DNA of 64,000 nucleotides from Euryodendron excelsum. Taxonomy: Eukaryota > Streptophyta > Magnoliopsida > Ericales > Pentaphylacaceae. Each line of letters starts with the position of its first letter. Positions within the stretch are counted from its first letter, which is position 1. This document shows, one piece after another, positions 57,701 through 64,000 of this stretch. The notes under the pieces were generated by a model, which saw nothing but the letters and a program-made list of their open reading frames with translations, was not told the origin of the DNA and searched no databases. The translations under genes and the position numbers were made by a program. Where the stretch lies: positions 39,102,501-39,166,500 of the forward strand of contig CM065387.1 of assembly GCA_033060915.1 (NCBI GenBank), read 5' to 3'.

Positions 57701-58981
57701 CTTTTATCTATCTACTATCTACTATCTACTACTATTTTAAAATCTTTGTTGTTAAACACTTTATAGGTGATCTTTCAGCTTTGGTGGTATGACAGCTGTG
57801 TGTCATCTTTTACTTTAACTACGGTGATCTTTCAACCCATTCAATATTCCAATCCTATAACTTCAAGTACAATTACTCACTCAATATTCCATTTATCTAT
57901 CTACTATCTACTACTATTTAAAATTTCTCTTGTTAAACTTTTTTCATATTTGGTTGTTATGACAATTTTATGGGTCCTCTGTCAATTTATCTGATTTTAT
58001 AGGTAATTTAATTTTAGTTTTGGTGCGGGGGTACTCTTTTTGTGTACAAACTTTGTACAAGGGCAGCACCTGAATATACTTTTCTATTAGTAATCAAAAA
58101 CAAAAGATTATCATTAGAATACAATGTGTTTGGCCTATATATTTAAATTTTGCCCTTACTGAACAAAAATCCAGCTTATAGAACCTGTACAATTTTGTTG
58201 AATTTTCTCTGCACATAAAGTTTGTTTGCCCAATTTAATCATGTCTCCGGTTTCCTAAATCTCTTTCTGATAGTGTTGCAGTCTTCTGAAGTCATGGACG
58301 GACAGTGGGTTGGGTTGTGTGGTGGATGTATTTGCTAGAGTATCTACTGCTTTTGGTTTCCAAATCCTTCAGCAGAAACTATGAAACTTCACCTCCCTTT
58401 GAATCAGAGCTACGTATTACTAAGGACACTAGAAGAAAATACATGCATTGGCGCTTCACATAATACTGAATCTCATAACCATACCCTTAATCATGTCAGC
58501 CTAGCAATGTCTTTGACCATACCAAGAGGAAGGCCAAGTAATTCTAGACAAGTCCCTGTTCAACGTGAAACTGCCGCAAGAAAGTAACAGAACATCATAA
58601 TTGCAACCTATATTTGATAGATGTTTTCTATGAAAGAAGGCATACACAAATTGCCATAGTCTTCAAGTAAGGAATGTGCTACAAAAGTAAAACCATACCT
58701 GCTCAAATATTGGTTTTCCATTATAAGTAGATCCATCTCAGATTGCAGACTTTATCAGGAAATTACATTATGTGATTCCAAAGTACATTTGAAGCTCAAG
58801 TACTCACAAAATGTCATTCACTTTTAAAGTAGGGTTGCACAACTGGAAGACCTAGAGGTTCTTCTCATATTCTTGCTCTTAAATTTCATGTGCCTAAAAA
58901 TATAACAAATACATTAAATAAATGCAGAAAAATGAACCAAGCTTTTACCTGCCAAAGCCAGCTTGCACAAACAGCCAATGG
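40001..58981 (-). CDS. Unidentified multi-exon host gene, partly recognised
   Basis: Several minus-strand segments between 58981 and 40001 have open frames bounded by GT..AG sites with compatible phases: 58981-58949, 58736-58699, possibly 56478-56381, 55165 to about 55057, 54559-54473, 53252-53057 and 40060-40001 with a stop. Two joins are convincing. 58949 to 58699 gives [20 protein letters not shown] and then FEQ. 53057 to 40060 gives a continuous Lys/Glu-rich coiled-coil region. The protein is therefore acidic/basic mixed with a coiled-coil C-terminus. I recognise no family. Exons are surely missing, and the pieces could belong to more than one gene. A TC-rich segment at 60075-60230 may be the 5' end. 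Confidence 0.4.
40121..41602 (+). repeat. 5' LTR of Athila-type element
   Basis: It runs from TGATTACTCTTAG to GGCGTGTCA. Inside are a GATCGATC-rich array (40287-40565), a TATA box (TATAAAA, 40592-40598), a TA run (about 40771-40784), and a conserved 3' part with GGATCCTCCGGTTTTAC. Confidence 0.95.
40287..40565. promoter_or_regulatory. Palindromic CGATCGATCGG array in U3
   Basis: The word CGATCGATCG or close variants (CGTTCGATCGG, CGATCGCCC) occurs more than ten times in 280 bp, ending about 25 bp before the TATA box. Two larger modules repeat within it, each AAACTTCAGAG(A/G)GG followed by T-rich DNA and CGATCGATCGG (40401 and 40480). The 3' LTR copy is 51715-51992. The position upstream of TATA suggests a regulatory array, which is inference. 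Confidence 0.7.
41608..41624 (+). promoter_or_regulatory. Primer binding site, tRNA-Asp
   Basis: TGGCGCCGTTGCCGGGG is the exact complement of the 3' end of plant tRNA-Asp(GTC) including CCA. It starts five bases after the LTR end. Athila/Tat elements commonly use this primer. Confidence 0.9.
41625..42073 (+). other. Athila leader sequence
   Basis: It lies between the primer site and gag and contains a duplicated word, AGCCGTTGTC(C/T)GGCCTAG (about 41981 and 42011). The leader of the element at 11969 has the same layout, so it may be a packaging region. Confidence 0.5.
42074..43567 (+). pseudogene. Athila Gag, interrupted by two stops
   Basis: Gag forms the particle that packages element RNA. 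One frame runs through 42074-43567, broken only by TAG at 42716-42718 and TGA at 42953-42955. The start may be 42074 or the internal Met at 42212 ([10 protein letters not shown]). The Gag core shows [74 protein letters not shown] and [17 protein letters not shown] zinc knuckle with C-x2-C-x4-H-x4-C spacing lies at 43133-43177. A Pro/Gln-rich tail with [10 protein letters not shown] repeats follows. The frame stops at 43565 and shifts before the protease region. Confidence 0.85.
43593..45062 (+). pseudogene. Athila protease region and linker to RT
   Basis: This is the retroviral-type aspartic protease that would cut the polyprotein. The frame is entered by frameshift after Gag; the first codon shown here is GTG, so it is not a true start. 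Residues 1-60 still belong to the Gag C-terminus, then comes a Lys/Glu-rich hinge (about 43855-43910). The active-site motif reads [20 protein letters not shown], with DLG at 44286-44294; Athila elements use DLG in place of DTG. The flap-side [16 protein letters not shown] follows. In-frame TGA stops lie at 44805-44807 and 45060-45062, then a one-base frameshift near 45120. Confidence 0.8.
45149..47254 (+). pseudogene. Athila RT, RNase H and integrase core
   Basis: A long open stretch of 701 codons. Reverse transcriptase: [44 protein letters not shown] and the catalytic [11 protein letters not shown] (45647-45679), intact. RNase [35 protein letters not shown] and [11 protein letters not shown]. 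Integrase: a zinc-binding segment with [10 protein letters not shown]...CLACDRCQR, then the catalytic core. The first catalytic position, in WGINFMG, is Asn (46946-46948) where Asp is required; the second (ISDGGS, 47123) and the Glu (47231-47233) remain. The frame breaks right after that Glu, in a T run at 47234-47237. Domain order RT-RNase H-integrase defines Ty3/gypsy. Confidence 0.9.
47235..47834 (+). pseudogene. Athila integrase C-terminal part
   Basis: It continues the integrase in another frame: [57 protein letters not shown], then [16 protein letters not shown] at 47661-47663 interrupts it just before the [18 protein letters not shown] segment, the small barrel-like end domain. The final stop is at 47832-47834. 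Confidence 0.85.
48014..48311 (+). promoter_or_regulatory. Internal U3-like promoter segment
   Basis: 180 bp after the integrase stop the sequence repeats the order seen at the LTR: an AGTTGGGGGG tract (48014-48023) identical to that before the 3' LTR, the block TTCTGCAG..AACTTCAGAGAGG (48061-48083, compare 40391-40415), a CGATCGATCGG array (48090-48292) and a TATA box TATAAAA (48305-48311). The third ORF starts 210 bases later. It could drive a separate transcript of that ORF; this function is inferred. Confidence 0.6.
49001..49172 (+). repeat. Perfect 86-bp tandem duplication
   Basis: 49001-49086 and 49087-49172 appear identical. 86 is not a multiple of three, so the copy disrupts the third ORF. 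Identity suggests it is recent, probably a replication or reverse-transcription slip. Confidence 0.9.
49606..49653 (+). repeat. CAGGCT hexamer run
   Basis: About eight units of CAGGCT or CAGACT encode an alternating Gln-Ala tract in the third ORF. Confidence 0.85.
49925..51535 (+). other. Athila 3' untranslated region
   Basis: It is AT-rich and noncoding, with an A run of 21 (about 50820-50840). Long 3' untranslated segments are usual in Athila elements. Small frames here have no recognised motif. Confidence 0.6.
51536..51548 (+). promoter_or_regulatory. Polypurine tract
   Basis: AGTTGGGGGGTGT lies directly before the 3' LTR start (TGATTACT), where plus-strand DNA synthesis would be primed. 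Confidence 0.75.
51549..53034 (+). repeat. 3' LTR of Athila-type element
   Basis: It matches the 5' LTR over its length, with a TATA box at 52020-52026 and the GATC array at 51715-51992. The array differs from the 5' LTR copy by loss of one 12-bp unit and gain of another. Confidence 0.95.
53057..53252 (-). CDS. Exon of the coiled-coil gene before the Athila insertion
   Basis: Reading on the minus strand, an acceptor CTTGAAG leads into an open frame of 65 codons: [20 protein letters not shown], then [14 protein letters not shown], and a Lys/Glu-rich end [16 protein letters not shown]. It closes with a strong donor, GAA/GTGAGT (donor at 53056-53051). The exact acceptor is uncertain. The Athila target site begins 12 bases past the donor GTGAGT. 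Confidence 0.5.
53253..54472 (-). other. Intron-like sequence
   Basis: AT-rich sequence between two putative exons. It contains a diverged direct repeat near 53810-54030 (AGAAGGGGC, GGTTCTAAGT(C/T)TTGTAA, GTTGCTGG). No open frame is supported. Confidence 0.35.
54473..54559 (-). CDS. 87-bp putative exon
   Basis: The acceptor CATGGCAG and donor CAG/GTATTC bound 29 codons in phase 0: [16 protein letters not shown], then [13 protein letters not shown]. Length is a multiple of three and the frame is clean. Unrecognised. Confidence 0.45.
54734..54775. repeat. (GA)n microsatellite
   Basis: A run of about 21 GA units within intron-like sequence. Confidence 0.9.
55057..55165 (-). CDS. Putative exon with open right border
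   Basis: After acceptor TTTGGTTAG the frame reads [20 protein letters not shown], then [15 protein letters not shown] and a stop at 55057. The real 5' splice site probably lies earlier, for example at the GTGAGA within the KFSEK codons. The sequence looks protein-coding but is not recognised. Confidence 0.4.
55166..56380. other. Intron-like or intergenic sequence
   Basis: AT-rich. ACACGACACTCATCGAACACT and GGACACGCGTGTCGTCCCTTGG (about 55685 and 55790) are words common to a plant repeat also seen at about 38040. No supported frame. Confidence 0.35.
56381..56478 (-). CDS. 98-bp putative exon
   Basis: The acceptor TTTGTCCAG and donor CCAG/GTACTTAC are good. Only one frame is open through it: [20 protein letters not shown], then [12 protein letters not shown]. 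Hydrophobic; unrecognised. Its phase does not obviously fit its neighbours, so intermediate exons or a different gene are possible. Confidence 0.3.
56479..58698. other. Gene-like but unresolved sequence
   Basis: 56560-56900 is open on the minus strand for 139 codons and 56930-57300 is pyrimidine-rich on that strand, which could be the 5' part of a gene. 57690-57930 holds a short direct repeat (CTATCTACTATCTACTA, twice). A plus-strand frame at 58381-58587 ends [10 protein letters not shown]...AARK but has no supporting exons. I could not assemble a gene. Confidence 0.3.
58699..58981 (-). CDS. Two small exons that join in frame
   Basis: Exon 58981-58949 (33 bp) lies between acceptor TACTTTCAG and donor GCAG/GTAAAAGC. 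Exon 58736-58699 (38 bp) lies between acceptor AATCTGAG and donor GCAG/GTATGG. The first ends one base into a codon and the second completes it as Asp, giving [20 protein letters not shown] and then FEQ. The frame agreement across two tiny exons supports a real gene on the minus strand. Confidence 0.4.
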
Positions 58982-60600
58982 CTGAAAGTATACAAGCAAT
59001 TGTTATCCGAGATTAAGGAATAGAAAATCAGTCATTCAATTGCACAGAAAGAATACATTTCTAAGTAAATAAAGCACTAGCCTTACTAGAATGACATCAT
59101 AACTGTAGCAAGAGGAACATTCTAAAACCAAAAAAAAAAAAAAAAAAAAAAAACATAAAGCAATTATGCACCCCAACAAAAATCCAAAAATTAAAATGAA
59201 AAAGAAAGAAAGACCGAATTTAACTGTTTAAGTCACAAAGCCCATCACAGTTCATAGCTCTGACACAGAACATGGACACAGCTATGACAAAGAACATGGA
59301 CAACAGCCCCAACTTTTTAGCAAACACTGATTCAACATTGGATAAATTAAGGCATCAACCAATAAATATACCTCCCCTCCCTATTTCCATTTTCATAGCA
59401 ATACTAAATGGATTCATGAATCGCATAGCAAGTCCGAACGCAGCTCATGCAAACCAAGAGAAAGCTTTCAATCCAGCCCTTGTACATAACAGGAGCTACT
59501 CTCATTACGATCCCCTAAATCATGAGTTTTTTATGATATTACTGCCTAAAAGAAGTAGTGTTCTTTGAATTTCAAATAGAAGGGCAATGGGGAAGACCTT
59601 AGTTAATAGAAGGGCAGATATCAGATTTTCAGCTACAAATATCAATTGAATAATGTACAAATTCCAATTTAGGGGGCACCAGGGAGGATTGGGGAAATAT
59701 ATAGAACCATTTTGACTGCACATGCACAAAAACACTTATACATGCATTATTGTGGTGATAGAAATTATTGCAGAGCCTGGCGCTGCAGCCTTGCCACGCC
59801 TACAGGTGCCAGAGATTTTTTATCTGAATGTACCTACTGGAACAAAGATTATACAGTGTAATTTGTACGTACAACAGATTATAAGAAGTGTTTATCGAAC
59901 AAACCCCACTACATTGAAGTAGAGAACCATTTCGTAGATCTAGAATTCAGAGACGTAGGGTTTCTAATCTGAATTTGATCTTAACAAGTATAAATGCATT
60001 TAAATCTGGCGTCAAATAATTTCAAATACCTATATACATGGACATCGACAACCAGAGAAAGGGAAAGACTACCGTGCAGTGTTGTCGATGGAAGTCGAAC
60101 AGATGTCATCGTCGTCAAGTAGGGTTGCTGAACTCTCCGTCGATCGATCTGAGAGAGAGAAAGAGAGGTGGTCGGGAGAAGAAAGTGAGAGGAGGCGAGT
60201 GACAAGTGACAACAACGTAGGCAAAATACATGAGATGTTATTTTAGTACGATTTGAAAAACGACGTCCGTTATTTGCGGTGATGAGGTGGGGAGCTAACA
60301 GCGTAATCGCGTACTTTTAGCAAGAAAGATTATTATAGATACGACTAATAGAGAATGATTCAATCAGATTTGAAATAAACAATTTTTTACTTGCTTGGCC
60401 TTATTTTTAGGCTTTGTCTTGCGTCCTGACCTGATCTTTCATATTTGTAACTATATATATATATATATATAGCTAGCGTATACGTATACTTAAACTAATT
60501 GTGGTAATCAGTATCTTGACTTGATCTCTCTCTAAATACATATTTATTTGTTATATATACCTCTTCTTGTTATTTCTGTCTGAATTATAATTAGAAGAAT
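58982..60600. other. Upstream part of minus-strand gene space
   Basis: 60075-60230 on the minus strand is TC-rich and contains an ATG (about 60108) with a short open frame and a GTAGTC donor-like site, a candidate first exon. The rest is AT-rich, with an A run (59131-59152) and a TA run (about 60451-60470). The 98-codon plus frame at 59272-59568 has no supporting features. Confidence 0.3.
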
Positions 60601-60627
60601 GAAAGTAAAAAAAAAAATATTCGCCCT

Positions 60628-61051
60628 TCTCAACACTGTAGGCTTAGTCTCGTCTTTATTCTTTATAATCTTCTGCATGGTAACAAAGAATGTGAATACA
60701 CCAACGCCAGTTGAAAATTGGGGATGGGAGTGTACAAGCTCACCATTTCACTTATTGGCTTTTTAATAAAATTTATGAACTGGAAGCTCAAGACACTACC
60801 CACAATTTATGTGTTAATGTTCACCATTTTCTTTGCATTGAGTATTGTTTTTCTCTTTGTCTTTCCCATAACAAGTAAAATCTTTTCCTTCAGTAACGAC
60901 ACAAGTGGTGGGAATGCCTTGAAAACTTTTCCACCATGGCTACAAATTGAGCTCATTGGTGATAGGAAATGGGATGGAATCAAGAGGTGTTTTATTGAAG
61001 AAAAAGTTTGTAGAAGGCACTCCAGTGATGCCCCAACAACGTCTATGGAGG

Positions 61052-61090
<39 letters not shown>

Positions 61091-61375
61091 GTTATACATA
61101 TGTACGTATATATGTGTATATACATAAATTTTCTTTCTTTTCCTTCTTTAATTTTCATCAATTGCAAACAAGTTATTGGCTGCCGAATCATTGTGGGTTC
61201 AAATACAAGAATGCAACACGCTGGGAGCTGCCAAAGTCAGGTCTTGACTCCAGGGACCCAGATTGCTTCAGCTAGAGCAAGAAACCTAGTGAAGCTTGCT
61301 ATGACTGCAACTCATGCAAAGCTGGGTATATATTCAGCTTTGAGCTTAGTGGTTGAAGTTAGGTTTTAATTGTTT
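60628..61375 (+). pseudogene. Tetraspanin pseudogene, copy B
   Basis: This is the partner of copy A. An N-terminal membrane-like segment (LLNTVGLVSSLFFIIFCMVT) is followed after a frame change by the third membrane segment and the large-loop start: FPPWLQ, W..IKRCFIEEKVCRRH. The donor GTAAT at 61051 is directly followed by a CT run. Exon 2 gives CGFKYKNATRWELP, DSRDPDCFS, a stop, then CYDCNSCKAG, the cysteine pattern of plant tetraspanin loops. The fourth membrane segment is missing. Stops and frame changes make it a pseudogene, though it is less damaged than copy A. Confidence 0.75.
61055..61088. repeat. (CT)n microsatellite at splice donor
   Basis: It starts four bases after the GTAAT donor start of the tetraspanin intron. 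Copy A has a TG run here. Confidence 0.9.
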
Positions 61376-62088
61376 CATTATAAGCCTCTGTATTGCTTTC
61401 AGCACCCTTATGTTGTTCGTAGGAGAAGATCACAAGCTAAAAAATATATGAAAAAAAGGCAAGGTCTAATATAGGAATATATATACCTATAAATATATAG
61501 ACCTATATGTTGTTGAGAGATTTGTTTCATCATGTCCCTTTTTGATGTGTTGTTTGATAAGAATGAGGACTTAGCTCCCAGCAAAGTAAATGGAAATGTG
61601 GTCTGATGGCGAGCAATCATCTTCCGTAAGCTCGAAGGCACATTGGGCTAGGAATGAAAAAAAATAATGCAAGGGAAGTGATTTGGTCACCATGAAAAGA
61701 AAAAGTCTCTATATTCATACCAAAAATAAAAATTATACACAAAACACCACTAAGGGTGCCATTTTTTAAATTATGAGTCAAGATAGTGGATGTTTTGGTT
61801 TGAAATGAAAAACTCACAAATAGTCACCTCATTATGTATGAAAAGTTTGAATAAAATTTATGTTTGTATAGCATGACTCAAAAATGGTATCTAACTAGCC
61901 ATTAAATATAAAAATATATTATTTTTTCAAAATTTTGTAAAAAGAAATCCAGAATGATATGGTAGTGATATTTTATAATTGAAAAGTTGAAAGCATTAAT
62001 GAGCATTTAACTTTAGATTGAATGATTTTCGTTCAACACATGTATGTAAACTTTCTCTAATGGACTCTTTAAAGCAGCTCTCTTATAG

Positions 62089-63750
62089 CATCTTGACTCG
62101 CTTCCATAATGTGGTATTCCTACAAAATGGAGTTAGCACCCCGCAAGAGTACAGGGGTCGCGATGAAGTATAAACCGGAAAATTCGGTATCGTTCTCTCC
62201 CAATGGACCAAGCCCAATATAAGCTCTAGCACTCACCTCACACTAACCTAACTAGGGTCGAATTAAAATTATGTGGATCGAATCTAAAATAAAAAGGAAA
62301 ATAAAGGAAACCGAAAATATTTTGGGTTTTGATGATGGTTTTGAATTACTAACCTAATGTAATGGAAATTAAAGCAATTAACACTAGACAATTAACGTAA
62401 AACAAAGTGAAAATAAAATTAAAGTAATTAAAAGGAAATTGGTCTCAAATGATCCAATCACTCAATTTCATCCAAGGTTTCCAATGGGGTTAATAACTCA
62501 AATCAAACACAACATTTAAGTGCGCTTAATTCAGAGGATTTAGCTTTGAAAACCGATTATTCTCGAGCAATTTAAATTAGATACATGTTCCGTGGGGAGT
62601 CAAAGGTTAATACCATCGATTTAACTTAGTCAATACCAAATTTGTTATTTGTGCATTGACTAGCCAAACATAGTCAATAACCTAGGTTTTCTAAGTTATC
62701 TTCTATCAATTGTTGAGAATGAAATTCTAGGAAAATATAGCAATTATTTCATGAGATGCCTCCATTTAATTCCTTGGATTATTTTGGTGATTTTCACATT
62801 TGAACCCAATCTAAAAACTAGCTAATTAAACTCATAATAAAAGCATACAAATGAAAATGAAGCATATAAGGATTGGAAGCTAGCATTTACTTAAAAGAAA
62901 TGAAAAGAGTTTGGGTACAAGAAAACTACAAGAGAAATATAAGAAAATTACAACATAACAAAGAAAATTACAAATAAAATTACAAGAAATAAATCTAAAC
63001 TAATAAATGAAGAACAAATGGAAAACCAACCTTGAATGAAGATCTCCCATAGCCAATCTACCAAAAATCTACTCCTAACTATCAAAACTATCAAAAACTC
63101 TCTACAAAACTCAAAAACTAATTCTCCATCTAACCAAAAACCAACTCCCTTTTTCTCTCGGCCGCGGCTAGCATTTTAGGGCAAATTTGCGCTCCCCGTC
63201 CAAAGTGCGTCCCAGGCGCGTCCAAAGTGCATCCGGACGCTTATTTCACCGTCCGAACGGTTGCTTTACCGTCCGAACGGTCTTCGGACGTAAAATCACG
63301 ACTCTGGATTGGCTTCGAATGGGAAAACTCGACTCTAGAACTCCGCCATTTGTCGCACCGTCCGAACGCTCTTTCGCCCATCCGAACGCACCGTCCAAAC
63401 GGCTGTACCATTCGGACGTACCGTCCGGACAGTCATTTGTCATTTTGGCTCTTATTTGTTGTTTTCACTCCAAAACCTACAAAATACACAATAAATCATT
63501 TATTAGACTAAAACAAGATAATTAACTACAATATAAATCTAACAATATGCAATTTAAGGGCTTATGATTACACTTTTAGAGTGTAATCATATCTCCAAGG
63601 GGTTCTCTAAAGTGACTTTCTTACCTAGTATAAAGAGTCAAATCTCAAAAATGGCACTCTAACTAACTCTTTATATCGCTCTCTATTTTAGAGAGTCTCA
63701 TTTTGGCTTTTCAAATATAAAGAGCCAAAAGTGGCTCTTTAAATCTTAAT

Positions 63751-63820
<70 letters not shown>

Positions 63821-63990
63821 CTTTTTTATTAGGTTGAATGTTAAAAAATAAATAATTCATGAGGTGGCTAGTTAAAATAGAAAGTATGATTGTAGCATTT
63901 TTTTAAAAATGACTAGCTAGAATAGAGAATGGAGTTTTTAAGTATGTTTTAACTAGCTATTTTAGAGAGTAGCCTTAAAGATGCTCCTTA
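62089..63990. mobile_element. AGCATCTCC-type MITE split by a solo LTR
   Basis: 62086-62093 and 63590-63990 together match the MITE at 1472-1852. A CT microsatellite (about 63757-63814) lies inside and is longer than in arm A. Confidence 0.65.
62094..63589 (-). mobile_element. Solo LTR of an Athila-type family, reversed
   Basis: On the minus strand it begins TGATTACACTCTAAAAG and ends GGAAGCGAGTCA. The flanks CATCT (62089-62093) and TATCT (63590-63594) are a 5-bp target duplication with one change, and arm A shows the empty site (AGCATCTCC). It shares the CCGG and CGTTCTCTCCCAA block with the LTR at 40121. Its U3 has a CCGTCCGAACGG array (63180-63440). No interior sequence. Confidence 0.8.
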
Positions 63991-64000
63991 GCTACTTTAG

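Larger units (their letters stand above)
60628..64000 (+). repeat. Direct segmental duplication, arm B
   Basis: It matches arm A (1-1868) in order and orientation; the extra 1.5 kb is the solo LTR at 62094-63589. The last bases of the window, GATGCTCCTTAGCTACTTTAG, correspond to 1848-1868. The offset between arms is about 60.6 kb. Confidence 0.85.

Noticed and set aside
58381..58587. Plus-strand 68-codon frame ending in a basic tail
   Set aside because: It lies between minus-strand exon candidates, has no clear partner exon, and no recognised motif.
59272..59568. 98-codon plus-strand frame
   Set aside because: No splice partners, motif or composition support; the region reads as intron-like or upstream DNA.
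60718..61275. A single 185-codon tetraspanin ORF
   Set aside because: It reads through the intron (GTAAT donor and CT run at 61051-61088); the true exons lie on either side.
1..64000. Direct repeats at the window ends as LTRs of one giant element
   Set aside because: The repeats contain a gene fragment and a MITE, lack TG..CA ends and a primer site, and enclose many independent elements and host exons.

Overview
This is a plant nuclear window, AT-rich and dominated by transposable elements; the families present point to a dicot. The evidence is Athila-type Ty3/gypsy elements primed by tRNA-Asp, a SIRE-type Ty1/copia element primed by initiator tRNA-Met, a giant Ogre/Tat-type LTR, an L1-clade LINE with a plant-type RNase H tail, hAT and Mutator-like non-autonomous elements, several MITE families, long CT microsatellites, and intron-bearing host exons with GT..AG borders. 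I could not name the species.

Layout. 1-1868 is one arm of a direct duplication carrying a tetraspanin pseudogene; the other arm, 60628-64000, ends the window and carries an extra solo LTR. 1472-3447 holds three adjacent copies of one MITE, the second split by a 919-bp Mutator-like element. 3575-9265 is a SIRE-type element with gag but no pol, sitting inside another MITE. 9540-11968 holds dispersed repeats and TE debris. 11969-16543 is a 3'-truncated Athila-type element with a reversed solo LTR in its gag. It is followed by an Ogre-LTR-like fragment (16544-17751) and a 5'-truncated LINE (17752-20483). 21651-26505 is a 4.86-kb solo LTR. 26506-40060 is a lower-copy stretch with minus-strand gene ends (28215-28281; 31945-32749), two hAT-like elements, and a 1.4-kb palindrome made of two facing tetraspanin gene fragments (34065-35509). 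40121-53034 is a complete but decayed Athila-type retrotransposon with a perfect 5-bp target duplication. 53035-60600 looks like single-copy gene space on the minus strand.

How the parts relate. The big Athila element appears to lie in an intron of a minus-strand coiled-coil gene. The exon ending at 53057 and the exon starting at 40060 join in frame, and the intron would be about 77 bp without the insertion. The element carries gag, protease, RT/RNase H, integrase and a third ORF. That third ORF is preceded by an internal copy of the LTR's own promoter architecture: a polypurine-like tract, a GATCGATC-rich array and a TATA box. Related LTRs elsewhere in the window carry different but similar palindromic arrays at the same place. 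Four tetraspanin-derived copies (1-725, 34065-34376, 35030-35500, 60628-61375) show that the locus once carried a small tetraspanin cluster.

Limits: exon calls rest on open frames, splice-site agreement and phase only; no similarity search was possible.
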